From the NCBI RefSeq assembly GCF_026151205.1, contig NC_087082.1:7385908-7449907 (forward strand): a stretch of 64,000 nucleotides of DNA, in the 5' to 3' direction. The notes beneath the pieces are model-generated. The model saw only the letters and a program-made list of their open reading frames with translations. It made no database searches and was not told the DNA's origin. Shown here piece after piece: positions 44,438-57,941 of the stretch (within the stretch, counting starts at the first letter, position 1; the number at the start of each line of letters is the position of its first letter). The position numbers were made by a program, and so were the translations under genes. Source of the stretch: Bolinopsis microptera. Taxonomy: Eukaryota > Ctenophora > Tentaculata > Lobata > Bolinopsidae.

Positions 44438-47400
44438 TCACCACATGTCAAACAGCTCAGCTATCCCCTCCGTATCGTCAAGTCCGCACAGAAAGTCCAG
44501 GTTGAGGTCCGGACTGGCTGGCAGCCCAAAAGACAGTTTCCTCTTGAAGGGAGACTTGTAGGGTGAGGACCTGTAGGGCGACCCAAAGGGGGACTTTAGA
44601 GCACAAGTTGGGGAGGGGAAATCTAGAGACTGACGAGCTAGTTTGACGGGGGTTTTCAGGGGGGTTTTCTTGGGGGTCATGGAGAGGGATTTCTTTTGGG
44701 GGGAGGAGAAGAGAGAGGAGTGAGAAGGAGCGGCTGATTGGAGAGAAGGGGCGGGGAAGGAGGAGGTAAAGGAAGAGGAGGGGCCCGCTGTGTCGGGAGG
44801 TTCTGACGGGGGCTCTGTCTTGATGGTGGTGTCCGCCTCTTCTGGGTCTTTGGGGAACACTGGGAACACGTCAAATGGTATACCCTCGCTACTCACTTTT
44901 ATCCTGATCTCCTGGAAAATACAGTGAATATTAGTGAACACCACCTCATATACACAGTACACTAAGTATACACTAAGTATATACTTAGTAGTAAGTATGT
45001 TACATACACAGCACATATTGTGCACTAAGATAACATAATTGAGAAATGCCGTAATAATAGTATATTTATGATAAATGTATAGTAATAATAATAAGCTATA
45101 AAATAAGCTTACCGAGTCGGTTCCCTCAGGATCTAGGAACTCTAACTTAGCCTGACTGGGAGCAGGAACCGCCACGAGAATCTGACCCCAGAACTCTTCT
45201 ATACCCTCCAAGTCATCGTTAACCACGTATGTTTTCCTGTGGGATGTTCCTTCTTAATATTTGGGTTATAACCGGGGTTAATATTGGGGTTGCACACGAC
45301 CCCAGGCCACATGGTTAACGATTTCAAGCAACGTCACAAAGTGACCTAGTAGCTATAGTAGTAGTACTTAGTAGTAACTACATATAGTAACTAGTTACTA
45401 GAGACATACTCCAGAAACTAAACCAAGCTAGGACACCAATAATCCTGGAAACGGTAAAATATACAAAATATAAACTGAAAGCACTTATTAGTTTGGCAAA
45501 TGATCAGTAGACACCAACTGATAAACGAACGAGAAGCACAGGGTTAATTTTCCCACTCCCCACAATAACGATGGTATTATGCAGAGATGGCAGCATGTGT
45601 TATGTAGAGATGGCAAACAAGGAATATATTGGGAATAAGGAACGGGGGTATTATGTTTCGCGTGTTCTGTACGGTTATCAGATCTTCGTGCATAGCAGGT
45701 AATAAGAACAATAATAAGAACAATTTCATTATTCTTTAATCTTGTGTATTATATTATAATATGTATACTCATAATAGTAAAGGTTTACTATCACGTAATA
45801 TTATGTACTGTTTTGAGTTTCTATGAGGTTATATGCGGTTAATTTTAATGACTAAGTAAATAAGCTTTACTTTTTACTTGTCACCTTATACTCTGTTATC
45901 AAGTATACCAATATTATCTGCCGTGTGAGGTCACGTAGCGTTGACAATCTACATTGAACCAAGCTTGTTGTATTTTGAACACAATTGTGACAGCCTGCAG
46001 CCAGCATGATGTTTCTGTTGTTAAGTTTGTTACTAACGGTCGGAGAGGCTAATTTTAATATTCTACCGGTTGTCCCCTTCCCTCAAGTGAGTAGTGATCA
46101 TTTAACAAATTTTACATGTTTAACATCACGTTCATCTATTGTTGTTTCTGCCAGTAGAAAAAGTTTTTAAAACGATAGTTGATACAAATGTGAAATGATG
46201 TCAGCAGGCTGAGTCAAGAGCTAGTTTGTTGATCATCCAAGCAGGACGAGTCGAGTTGTCTGACCTCCTAATTGAATTAATTAGTAATTAATTAGCAATT
46301 CCTTCGCAGGAAGCGGAGATGATCTCCACGGTAAGGAGAAGTCTTCATGTGGAGGAGTTTAAGATAACTACAGATAAGCTACGAGAAGACAAGGTTATCT
46401 CCTCGACCATCTCTAGATACGAGCGGTACTTTGAGAGGTTAGCATTTCACAAACTGGACATTTTAGAGAGCTTGGGTAACTAGGGTAACTAGGGTAACCA
46501 CTAACCAGGGTAACTAGGGTAACGAGGGTAACTAGGGTATCCACTAACCAGGGTAACTAGGGTAACTAGGGTAACCATGGTAACCACTAACCAGGGTAAC
46601 TTGCAGGTTTGAACGTGGTCCAGCCTCCCCGGACGGTTATGTCACAGAGGTAAGCGTTACAGTGGCGGACCCCACAGCTCAACTAAAGATAGGAGTAGAC
46701 GAGAGTTACACCCTCAACATCAACCCTCTGTCTCCAGTGGTGAAACTAGCAGCCAAGACAAGGTTCGGAGTGGTGCGGGGCCTGGAAACGTTCTACCAGC
46801 TCTACAACATCACTGACGGCACCTTCCCTTCTGTTAAGATTAAGGACTATCCCAGGTTCACTTACCGAGGGTTCCTAATAGACACATCTCGTCATTTTCT
46901 GCCAGTAGATACAATTGAGAAGGTGATAACAGGTCTAGCCATGTCCAAGTTTAACGTGCTCCACTGGCACATAGTTGACGATCCCTCCTTCCCCTACTAT
47001 AGTCCCACCTTCCCTTCCCTGGCTGAGAAGGGAGCGTATGACATGAACCACGTGTACAGAATCTCTGATATTCTGCAGGTGATAAGTTATGCGGAGGATC
47101 ACGGTATTGTGGTGGTCCCTGAGTTTGATACCCCCGGACACACCTTATCCTGGGGTAAAGGACTGGAGAACTTCCTGACTCATTGTCCGGGTGTGGGCAC
47201 GTTTGGTGGAGACTACGGACCCATCAACCCATCTGTGGAGGCCAACTACCAGGTCCTACAGAAACTGCTTGCGGAGGTCACCTCACTGTTCCCTAGTGGT
47301 TTTATACATCTCGGAGGAGACGAAGTACCGTTCAATTGTTGGGCTGCTAACCAGGAGCTGGTAGCGTGGATGAAGAAGCAGGGGATCCAGAACTTTAACG

Positions 47401-49710
47401 ACCTGGAGAGCTACTACGAGGAGAGATTGCTGGATATAGTCCACCACTTAAACACCAGCTACGTGGTCTGGGAGGAGATATTCAATAACAACCTACAGAT
47501 ACAGCCCGACACTATAATCCACGTCTGGAAGGATAAGTGGCAGGCGACTATGGGTAAAGTTATCAAAGCAGGCTACAAAACCATCCTCTCCAGCCCCTGG
47601 TACCTCAACTACATCTCCTTTAGTCGGGACTGGAAGACATACTACCAAGTAGAACCTCTCAAAATCCCCGGAGCCACTGCAGAGGAGCTGAATCTGGTGA
47701 TTGGAGGGGAGGCGTGTATGTGGGGAGAGTATGTGGATGCCACTAATATTCTCTCCAGGACATTCCCTCGAGCATCAGCTGTAGCAGAGAGGCTCTGGAG
47801 CAGTGAGAAGAGGACCAATGTTGCAGATATGGAGTTTAGACTGGATAAGCATAGGTGTGGGATGTGCGCTAGAGATATACCTGCTGAGACGATTATATTG
47901 AGGAGTTACTGTCCTGTTGAGTTTAGTGGGTATGATCACTGGTAGGAGTACCACGTAATGTCCATAAAAGGTATCACTGTTAGGAGTACCACGTGATACC
48001 CATATAAGGTAATATGGAGTTCTGAGATATATGTAAATCCACATTCCACATGTAATTTCAATAGTTATCATTATTGATTGTGTTTGTTATAAAACTATGA
48101 CTTTTCACTGAAAAATGTGTAGTGACTCAAAAGGAGCTTACTTACAAAGTTCCACAACAAAACACTGTCCGTCTTCCCATCATAAACTGTACTTTTATAA
48201 TTCAATCTTTCTTTCACTACTATTAATTGTGTTAATGTTTACTTTACTGAAGCAGCCTTTTAAATAAGGAATTATTCTAAAAGAGACCTTGAACTTGCAC
48301 ACCTTGCAGCATCCGATCTTGAATCAGATCCGTCTACCAAATCAAGCAAATTGACAAGCATGTTCTAAAAAAGATATAAAACAACTAAAATGCTGCCCCC
48401 CCCCCCCCTACAATACTGAAACTTACGGGTGGTTCTCCTTGCAGTTGTCTGATGCTATGAGATTCAGCTCCTGAACTAGGGCTCCTATTATTTGCTTGTC
48501 TAAATGCTGCTCCTGAAAATACGTACTGTATAAGCTCTAACTTTTTACTGGGTGTTTATAGTACTTTGTTTATAGTGCGAATATTTATACACATGTATAG
48601 TATACATGTGTATATAACATGAGTATCTGATTATTGCATTATTACATTATGATTACAGAAAATTGCTACGAGAATTGAAAAAAATGTACACGTTAGAGTA
48701 GAAAAGATTGGAATGAATAGAAAAGACTAGAATGAAATGAATTATTTATATAACTATAAATACAAGTTAGGAGAACAGGTGGTAGCCATTCAGAAGATTA
48801 AACAAGATTCCACAAAGTTCTATAATCTATAACAGTAGTGCAATTATCAAATTAGAAGCTCTCAATTGGATCCTCTTCAAGTTCAGTATGTGCAGGACGT
48901 ATTTGATTTACGCATCATGTATAATAGTGTATACACTATACAATACACTTTACGCTATGATATAATATGTATATTGTATATTGTACAGTGTAAAATGATG
49001 AATCACTGTAGTCAGTCTCTGCTACGTTAGTCTGGTATAACAACAGTATAGCTACCTGCAATTGTAAGGAGTATATTTCGGATTGGAGGAGGGTTACTTT
49101 CTTCTGTTTCTCTTTCTCAGCTATACTGTCAGGGTCCGTATCTTGCTCTGTGTTCTCCCTGAAAGTGAAAGTGAAGGTAAAGTAAATACACAGTACTTGT
49201 CATAACAAAGAGACAATTTAAAAACACTCCCTTGGTTAGCAAGCTAGTTGGCAGTCTGTCCTGCACTTCTACAAGATCACGTGATAAGCTTGTTATCTAT
49301 GATAAGCTTGTTATCTAAGCACGTGACAGGTATTTTAAAATGCCAGACCAAAGTTCGTCTCACATCTTACGTAGTCTTGCAGCTAAACAATTAATGTTCA
49401 GAAGCATTATGTAGAGCCAGAGAACTAGTTGTTTCCATCACTGTTTCAATTTTAAAACATGTTTTCTTAAAATGTCGGGAAAATATAAATTGCTCGAATG
49501 GAGAAATTAAATAAATACAACCTGAAAAAAAAACCCCTCGCATAAACCTACCTCCATTTAATAAGATTTTTAGTAGTTTTCTCAATCAGGCCCACTCCCT
49601 CCAGCACATTCGTAATGTCGTATATGCGCCGTTTAGCTACACCTAGCTTGGAGCACGCGTAGTTGAGATCTAGCGAGCTGTCTCGAGAACTAGCCAGTAG
49701 CTGACAGAAC
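44438..49710 (-). CDS. E2F-family transcription factor (E2F1-5 type), 5 exons seen, N-terminal exon missing
   Basis: Minus-strand exons in coding order: 49710-49552, 49158-49056, 48512-48427, 45236-45113 and 44911-44438, with compatible phases. The first seen exon is the winged-helix DNA-binding domain ([40 protein letters not shown]). A leucine-zipper-like segment and the marked-box region follow ([34 protein letters not shown]). Then comes a Pro/Ser-rich tail with many TP and SP dipeptides, and a C-terminal Rb-pocket-binding motif ([20 protein letters not shown]). It would pair with DP and control cell-cycle genes under Rb. The exon carrying the start codon and the beginning of the DNA-binding domain (SLGLLT-like) should be upstream of 49711, but I could not find it. 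The intron 45237-48426 contains the hexosaminidase gene on the other strand. Confidence 0.92.
45237..46005. other. E2F intron sequence upstream of the nested hexosaminidase gene
   Basis: About 770 bp that should include the hexosaminidase promoter. No TATA box or other clear element was recognised. Confidence 0.45.
46006..47945 (+). CDS. HEXB: Beta-N-acetylhexosaminidase (GH20, lysosomal HEXA/HEXB type), 3 exons, complete
   Basis: Exons 46006-46086, 46310-46437 and 46607-47945 give 515 residues, close to human HEXA/HEXB (529/556). The product starts with a signal peptide ([15 protein letters not shown]). The (beta/alpha)8 domain follows: [48 protein letters not shown] and the catalytic Asp-Glu pair in [31 protein letters not shown] and [15 protein letters not shown] follow. 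NIT and NTS are potential N-glycosylation sites. The enzyme removes terminal GlcNAc/GalNAc from glycans and glycolipids by substrate-assisted catalysis. The third exon reads through a GTAAGC at 46651, and the similarity continues across it, so it is not a donor. The gene is nested in an E2F intron on the opposite strand. HEXA or HEXB cannot be told apart; the symbol is nominal. Confidence 0.94.
46474..46606 (+). repeat. GGGTAACTA minisatellite in hexosaminidase intron 2
   Basis: Tandem GGGTAACTA with interspersed CCACTAACCA fills most of the 169-bp intron and runs to within a few bases of the acceptor. It includes GTAACCATGGTAAC near 46571-46584. Confidence 0.9.
47946..48426. other. Hexosaminidase 3' flank inside the E2F intron
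   Basis: The 3' UTR region follows the stop codon. A short direct repeat, GGAGTACCACGT, lies at 47945-47956 and 47982-47993. No further exon was recognised before the E2F exon at 48427. Confidence 0.5.
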
Positions 49711-50011
49711 CTGAAACAGTAAGTTATTAGGTCTCAAGTTAGAGGTCTCAGGTAGTAGGTCTCAAGTGGAGAACACAAGTTGTGGGATTTAAGTAGGGTG
49801 ATTAACTGATAATTACTGATAATTAGTTAGTACACGGAACATAGCGCAGTGCAATGTAGCACTGAGAATTAGTGTGATAGAACAGACAGACTTTTGAACA
49901 ACTGTCAGACACAATACAAGGTACAAATTACAGAGGACTTGTATTCAATGTAATATTTAGTTCTAATCCCAAAATATTCTCCCAGAGTCATCACACTCCT
50001 ACAGCTCATAT

Positions 50012-50466
50012 CTCCATAGTAACTGGTAGAGTATAATACACAACTGCTACATGGAGGTATCCACTATCTCCATAGTAACTGGTAGAGTATAATACACAAC
50101 TGCTACATGGAGGTATCTACTATCTCCATAGTAACTGGTAGAGTATAATACACAACTGCTACATGGAGGTATCCACTATCTCCATAGTAACTGGTAGAGT
50201 ATAATACACAACTGCTACATGGAGGTATCCACTATCTCCATAGTAACTGGTAGAGTATAATACACAACTGCTACATGGAGGTATCCACTATCCTCCATAG
50301 TAACTGGTAGAGTATAATACACAACTGCTACATGGAGGTATCTACTATCCTCCATAGTAACTGGTAGAGTATAATACACAACTGCTACATGGAGGTATCC
50401 ACTATCTCCATAGTAACTGGTAGAGTATAATACACAACTGCTACATGGAGGTATCTACTATCCTCC
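50012..50466. repeat. 57-58 bp minisatellite, about eight copies
   Basis: The unit begins CTCCATAGTAACTGGTAGAG and ends CATGGAGGTATCCACTAT. Copies differ by TATCTCC or TATCCTCC and by ATCCAC or ATCTAC. It lies upstream of the E2F DNA-binding exon and so may be in the first E2F intron. Confidence 0.93.
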
Positions 50467-51240
50467 AGGGATCTATTATACAACAATTAAAGTGGTTTGT
50501 TAGTCACAGTACGTGGATGTGTTTCCCAAATGTGAGAGTAGTTATTCCACACGTGAGTCTCACCTACAAGGGATAATGAGCTATACACTTGTGAAGGTGA
50601 TACCGTCGTTGTCATGGGAGCAACAATTCAAATTTGAAAATGTACGCAGTTTTCATCCCTAGTCCCTAAACTCCTTACACCCCAGTTTTTACCGTGCACA
50701 CTGCACCCACTATATAATAGGTTCGTATTAGAAAACACTATAGCTAAGCACTTGTGTAAAAGTGTATTTCTTGCAGAAAAGTGTAATTCTTGCAGTAGTG
50801 TATTAATTCTACAGCAGATAAGAATACTGTCGATAAAAAGCACTGAGCCAGGTTCTAGAATGACCTCATTTGTTTTCATTGCAAGCCGGGAATATGATAG
50901 CCTCATCGCTGAAATAATAACATTAGTCGGTGAGGTCACCAGATGATCCGTGGAAGAGGCGTAATGGTCTGCCTTTAGTAAAGTGACTAATAAAAGAAAA
51001 CCAGCTCTGCATATTTGCGTCCAATCGCACTAGGTAGACCACTTAAATGAGGGCCCTGTGGAGGCGCACGGCAGGCCTGCACAATGTTGATCAACCGATG
51101 GCACTGGCAACAACTAATCAGCGCCCAGCCAGCGCCCACGTGGTGTTTATCCGGGTAGCAACAAGTAGCATGTGGACAGCACGTGACTCATCCTGCTCGC
51201 GCACGTGACACGACGCGTTAGTCACGTGACACAGGGCTTA
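50467..51240. other. Spacer with clustered CACGTG sites
   Basis: No gene was recognised. CACGTG hexamers cluster at about 51136-51235 (CCCACGTGG, GCACGTGA, TCACGTGA), just before a GC-rich structured region. The cluster could be a promoter for the E2F gene or for the region to its right; the sequence does not decide which. Confidence 0.4.
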
Positions 51241-51264
51241 TAACTTGCTCGGTGTGTGAGACCA

Positions 51265-51660
51265 GCTTATTCGTTGCTGTGTTTTATACTTTCTCCACGT
51301 AAAGTAGCAACGAGCCTCGGCCCCCCGACATGGTGTTTGGATGGCATGAGGTCCTGTCGTGGGACAAAATAAAATACTTCGCAAGCTTACTTGACTTCTT
51401 CGTTTAAGCATTGAGCGGCACGGCTAGTCCAGTAGACCTGTCTGCTGGATGTCGCGTGTTATGTGTCGCTTTCTGTTTCCGATTGGGCTCTAACTAGGCC
51501 GGCTGTCCGAGTACAGCTGGTTCTAGTTAGAACCCTGCTCTTTGGCCTCCCCTCCCGGTATCAGCCGCGCTCTCTGCTACAAAAAGGCAGCTAGCGGTCG
51601 GGAGGGGCCGGCCAGGGGCACCAGAGCACGTGTTCTCGGAGTGCTCTGTTCCAGGGGAGT
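51265..51660. ncRNA. Candidate structured RNA or hairpin-rich promoter
   Basis: Successive inverted repeats occur in about 390 GC-rich bases: TCGTTGCT/AGCAACGA (51271-51312), GCTTA/TAAGC (51385-51409), TCCAGTAGA/TCTGCTGGA (51427-51448), a long stem GGGCTCTAACTAG.../...CTAGTTAGAACCC (51485-51535) with an inner GGCTGT/ACAGC(T) stem, GGCCTCCCCTCCCG/CGGGAGGGGCC (51544-51608), and AGAGCAC/GTGCTCT (51623-51647). I recognise no known RNA family. No convincing ORF explains it. The strand is unknown. Confidence 0.35.
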
Positions 51661-52374
51661 GTATTTCAGTTGTCATGGTGACGTCATCATAACACTCTGT
51701 GTCGTGGTCACGTTGCTATGACAACTGAGGACATTCTCCTGGCAACCGAGCATGTCAAGAACCAGGTCAGACCTCCACGGGGTCGTGCTTGGGACACGCT
51801 TCCACTCCAACTATATCCAACATCTTGCTGGAATTGTGCCACGAATCTGATCCAAGTTGTTGAAGCTTGAGACGAAGATCCTACACATTCCGAGAGGAGT
51901 TGTCTGATATAGGAGGAGGGAAGTAGGCTAACCAGACCTGTGAAGATGTCAAGTGAACTCTGCGAAGTAATTTTATTTTCCTCACGGCAGAACCTCGTCC
52001 ACACTCCACACACAACAAACAAAATACCCGTTATAGAATAGTAGAGCAAGGTAAGGTTCAGTGTACTAGAAGACTTTGTTTCTATAGCTCATTTCATGCT
52101 ATGGAAATGCTGTTTTTTAAGGACAACGGAAATTGCACAGCCCTATGTAGATATTATTATGATGGGTGGGGGCCAACTTTTGGCAGTTGTAACCTTCAAA
52201 TGAGATTGTATAAAACACAGCTGATGAGTTCAAAAGAAATAAAAACAAAAGAAACATTAACACACCATAGATGCTGGACGCTGGTTTTATAGCACGTGTG
52301 CTAATCTGTGCGCTACATCCGTAACAACTTCAGAAACAGAGCACCCCTCCCTGTGGTCTTACGCTCGCACAGAC
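51661..52374. other. Spacer, no gene recognised
   Basis: Minus-strand and + strand frames of about 60-113 codons exist (for example 51708-52049 minus) but show no recognisable similarity. Confidence 0.4.
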
Positions 52375-52563
52375 TACCTTACGAGACATATCTATATTCG
52401 ACATAATTCTGGTGACCTAAATGATTTGGGAACGAAAATATGGGATTTTTTGCCGAAAACCACCGCATTTCGTACCCCAAATTAAATTATGATATTTGGG
52501 GATTTTTTTCATTTCTTTATTTTACAAAAATAAAACCCAATATTTGAGAAAATCAATAAAGCC

Positions 52564-52715
52564 GTAGTACATACATAATACATTACACTGGATCGAGCTT
52601 ACACAGTGTAATTTCCTCCAGTCTGCGCCGCGCGCCTATATAAACGTACGCGGCGCAGACTGGAGGAAATTACACTAAGTAAGCTCCAGTGTAATGAAAT
52701 ATGTATGTATTATAT
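52564..52715. repeat. Large palindrome (arms about 65 bp) within the TIR transposon
   Basis: AGTGTAATTTCCTCCAGTCT-GCGCCGCG reads into a 16-nt loop (CGCCTATATAAACGTA) and then returns as its complement. Pairing continues outwards through ATTACACTGG and TACATACATA. The arms contain one small asymmetry. It may be a second, nested MITE. Confidence 0.9.
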
Positions 52716-52781
52716 TATTATTATATAAAATATTATATAAAATATAATATGAAATTTGAAAAATTACAAGTCAATTTCTTC

Positions 52782-53033
52782 TTAATCTTCTGGTTCAGGG
52801 ACTTTTCTCTCCAGTGTAGTCCCAGTGTAGGCACCTCTAACAAGCTGTTTCATCTTATAAACAGTTTCTCCGGCGCCTTTGAAAGTTAGTTTTAACTTGA
52901 CTTCCAATCCTCCAGACGGAATGGGAGACCGCCGGTGTTTGTTATCCTCCACCGATCCCGAAATTTCACCGCCGTGGCAAATGAAATAGTAGCAGAGCTT
53001 GCTGACTTCTAATGGAACGTGTCCAACCGTCAT
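52782..53033 (-). CDS. Small HIRAN-like/transposon-associated domain ORF
   Basis: An 83-codon frame with TVGHVPLEVSKLCYYFICHG, GEISGSV, KHRRSPIPSGGLEVKLKLTF and KMKQLVR. The VGHVPxExS start and the RxSxxPxGGLEV block resemble a HIRAN-like domain often found in invertebrate mobile-element proteins. An in-frame stop just upstream means it starts here or is an exon or fragment. It sits within the 819-bp TIR element and shares its minus orientation. Function is unknown. Confidence 0.45.
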   Translation of the reverse strand: MTVGHVPLEVSKLCYYFICHGGEISGSVEDNKHRRSPIPSGGLEVKLKLTFKGAGETVYKMKQLVRGAYTGTTLERKVPEPED

Positions 53034-53197
53034 GAATCATATTTATAACTTATATTGATAGTATGTAAGTAAGAAAATACGTGAAAAATGATTTGGGGAA
53101 AATAATGACGGTGACCTAAATTTTGGTAGTCCGAAACTATGGTGTTTTTTCGAAAAATCACCGACTTTCGTACCTTTTAAATATGTCTCGTAAGGTA

Positions 53198-55071
<1,874 letters not shown>

Positions 55072-56119
55072 TCTTTATTTTTAGCTCCTCGATGACGGTA
55101 GTAACCTGTATAACTCTCAACTTATCGAGTCCCAATTAACTGATTTACATCGCTAGGGCTTCCTAGAGAATCCCAAGCTCAATTGTTAACACTTTGGAGA
55201 ACAATGATAACAGTTCTCAGAGTTAGATAATGCCGCAGTTAACATCGACCAATGTCGGGTCACAGGACCGGAGCCGTATAGTAGAGTAGCTATTTTATCA
55301 TCACATTGGAGAGCGAGCTCCTTTCCTTCGTTTCTGGGTGCTCGTGTTTGTTTATTAACTCATTCACAGGGAGTGGGCGAGGGGACGGACATCGATCAGT
55401 TGCAGTATTGCTGATCATAAATATCAATAAAATAGACATTTAGTTAAACTAAAACTAACATTGGCCATGATGGCCATGATCTTCTCGTCAATAACATATT
55501 ATATTGCTTCGTACACGTCTCAGGGTGGCCCAGAATTCACTCGTATAATTTGTTTCGATAATTCCACATTCCACAAATATTTTGGATATCAGAGATATGG
55601 GACTTACTTAGATTTTTAGAAAAGTTTAGTTAACACATTACCGTTCACAGTGGGTTAGGTACTCAATATTTGCTGGATTTTATTGGTTATGTCATCATAA
55701 ACTTGAGCCATCTATTTAATGAATTTGTGCGTAATATTATAAAGTTTGAGCCGTTTTAATTACCTAACATTTGTTGAGAACTCAATCAAGGGATTCTGAC
55801 CTGCGAACCACCCAGATCATTAGGCTTCTAGAAGGAAAGAGAATGTACGTGAAGTATTTAGTAGTAAACTGCATCGTTCACTAAATGTTAAGTGGCTCGA
55901 GCCTACAATTTCAACATCTTACCCTTGTAATGTTCACCGGGAATTATATCCCCGAAAAGTCGTGAACACTGAGCGCTGCTGCATGCGTGTCTTGAGGAAA
56001 TATTATCAGACGCCCGTTGAGTCACCTTGATGTCACCAAGATGTCGCCTTGATGAACAGCGCGTATCACATTATACATCCTTTAATTGAGGAACCTTCGT
56101 ACATTATAATGGATGATGA
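55072..56119. other. No gene recognised
   Basis: Ordinary AT-rich sequence with no coding signal that I can support. Confidence 0.45.
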
Positions 56120-56470
56120 TTAATCACTCTACACTAGACTGTCACGTGACTTTTTCAACCCGTTCTCTAGCTGGCCCTGAACGACTATTCGAAACCCTAA
56201 CCCTCTAATCTGATCCCAATCGTAATCCTAACCCAATCCTTAACAAAAGCATATCATGCTGAAACCCTAACCCTAACGAGAAATTATACCAACTTCCTTA
56301 TACGGTCATATCACGTGATCGAGACAGTTTTTCGTCAATATCTTGCCACGGGAGCATTTTAATAATATGTCATGGGATCTTTCGGAATCAGCGTTCAAAA
56401 ATTCATCGATTCAAGTTGGTTTCAACCTCAAAGATCATGTGTAGAGTGATTTAGCACGCTCGCATTATAA
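56120..56470. repeat. Dispersed repeat with CCCTAA motifs (copy 2)
   Basis: Inverted relative of the foldback core at 40482-40860. Shared landmarks are GTCACGTGACTTTTT, AACCCTAACCCTCTAATCTG, CTTCCTTATACGGTCATATC-ACGTGAT and AAAAATTCATCGATTCAAGT. Confidence 0.85.
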
Positions 56471-57245
56471 TACCATTTAAATACCTTGGCTGTTGAGTGC
56501 TGCGCGGAATAGCTGAAGGTGAGATTGAGCTCTGAGAATCCTCAAATTGTATCTATATAATTAGTTTGATATTCCTCGTACTCCACTACCCCACAACCCC
56601 AGGTTCAATGTTTTATTAATGGGTAATGCATGATGATGCATTACCCATTATAATGCATAATGATAATGGTCGTTCTATCGCCAAGAGGCCGGGTTAAGAT
56701 TGGTTGTACTGTAGAATGGCATAATTAAGGTAACCATGTACGCGATTGTGTTATTATACTGCAATTTCAGATAATCCTCGTATTTAGTTTGATATTCCTG
56801 GCACCCCGGCCCAGCTTCAAGACGATGTTTTATTAATGGCTAATCGGTAATAGTCATTGGACGTTCTGTCGCCTGGGTAATGGGCGTTCTGTTGCCAAGA
56901 GTTCTGGTAAAGATTGGTTGTACTTTTAATTTTAGAATGGAACTGTAAAATTGAGCAGTTACGGTACTGGAAGTGCGAGAGGACTATGGTTAGAGCAAAT
57001 TCTTGTTACCCCATCCCAGGTTGAAGATGATGTTTTATTATTTTATTAATGGGTAATGCTCATTATTTCGCCAAGAAGCCGGGTAGACTGTAGAATGGGA
57101 CAATTACGGCAACCAAGTGATGGTGCCATTTCAGATAATTCTCGTATTTAGTTTTGATATTCCTGGCTCCCCGGTCCACGTTCAAGACGATGTTTTATTA
57201 ATGGCTAATTGGTAATAGTCATTGGACGTTCTGTCGCCTCTCCGG
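56463..57245. repeat. Mosaic of duplicated blocks
   Basis: Blocks here recur downstream. CGCATTATAATACCATTTAA to about 56750 recurs at 58149-58400. A block with TTCAAGACGATGTTTTATTA and ATGGCTAAT(C/T)GGTAATAGTC occurs near 56816, 57181 and 58463. No coding signal. Confidence 0.8.
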
Positions 57246-57246
57246 A

Positions 57247-57905
57247 GAAGTGCCGTATAGCTCTAAGGTCTTAGTGTTTTTGATAAATACCGTCATTAAA
57301 ATTGCGGTAAAAGTTCACAGTTAATATTGCGTCAATATATAAACAAGTATTGACTATTGATAGCATATAGTGAACTATTGCTATCAATAGTCAATACATG
57401 TTTACTCTTTTACTGCTAGTGCTGCCGTTTTCTTACAAAAGTGCTTTTGAAATTTTGGATTCTATTTAAATTTTTTGGGCTAAGAAATACTCCTAAATAA
57501 ATATCCATTCCCTGAGAACTAATAAAAACAACCGCCGACGCCCAACATTCTGATTCACCCAAAGAATTACTGCCGACTGTGGGACAATGCCTAACCAACA
57601 TTTTTACGACGGATGGATTGGTGGTTGTCGCGGATTTCAGAAACGCTACTTTCCCCTTAAAATGGAGTCTTGCTGTCGAAAACGCTTTTAAATGTACTGT
57701 TTTCCTGAATCATCTGCAGATTTTGCACTTGCCCGACTTAATATATATAAATATGATATAAAATGGGGCACAAATTTGATTGGTGTTCGTATCGGATTCT
57801 TAAATATTAATATTTTTGGAAGAATCAGGTTATATCTGCTATAAAAACCAATGTATGTTCTACGATTATTAGTAATTACTAATTGATGGTGCGCTGTTCC
57901 TCTAT
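57247..57905. repeat. About 650-bp repeat, copy A (direct pair with 60955-61600)
   Basis: It starts near GTGCCGTATAGCTCTAAGG, runs through TTTTTGATAAATACCGTCAT and GGGACAATGCCTAACCAACA, and ends near ACTAATTGATGGT. It contains a palindrome TATTGACTATTGATAGCA/TGCTATCAATAGTCAATA around 57348-57396. The second copy about 3.7 kb away is nearly identical with small indels. Confidence 0.9.
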
Positions 57906-57941
57906 TTTGTTCGTATTCTTACATGTAATGCATGTTTTCAA

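Larger units (their letters stand above)
52377..53195. mobile_element. 819-bp TIR transposon with TA target site, carrying a HIRAN-like ORF
   Basis: The ends CCTTACGAGACATAT and ATATGTCTCGTAAGG are perfect 15-bp inverted repeats flanked by TA (52375-52376, 53196-53197). Subterminal segments also mirror each other: GTGACCTAAAT... and ...CACCGACTTTCGTACC versus CACCGCATTTCGTACC. The interior has a large palindrome and a short ORF on the minus strand. It is either a small mariner-like element carrying a foreign domain or a non-autonomous derivative. Confidence 0.8.

Noticed and set aside
44438-45226. Single 262-codon ORF joining the last two E2F exons
   Set aside because: The central part ([13 protein letters not shown]...) is intron read-through. 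Good splice sites and E2F similarity on either side show that the two ends are separate exons.
46651-46662. GTAAGC as a 5' splice site ending hexosaminidase exon 3
   Set aside because: Hexosaminidase similarity continues in frame through it ([15 protein letters not shown]), and no intron is needed.
51708-52049. 113-codon minus-strand ORF considered as the missing E2F N-terminal exon
   Set aside because: It contains SSLDIFT, loosely like the E2F SLGLLT segment, but the possible donor leaves the wrong phase for the exon at 49710 and the other residues do not fit.
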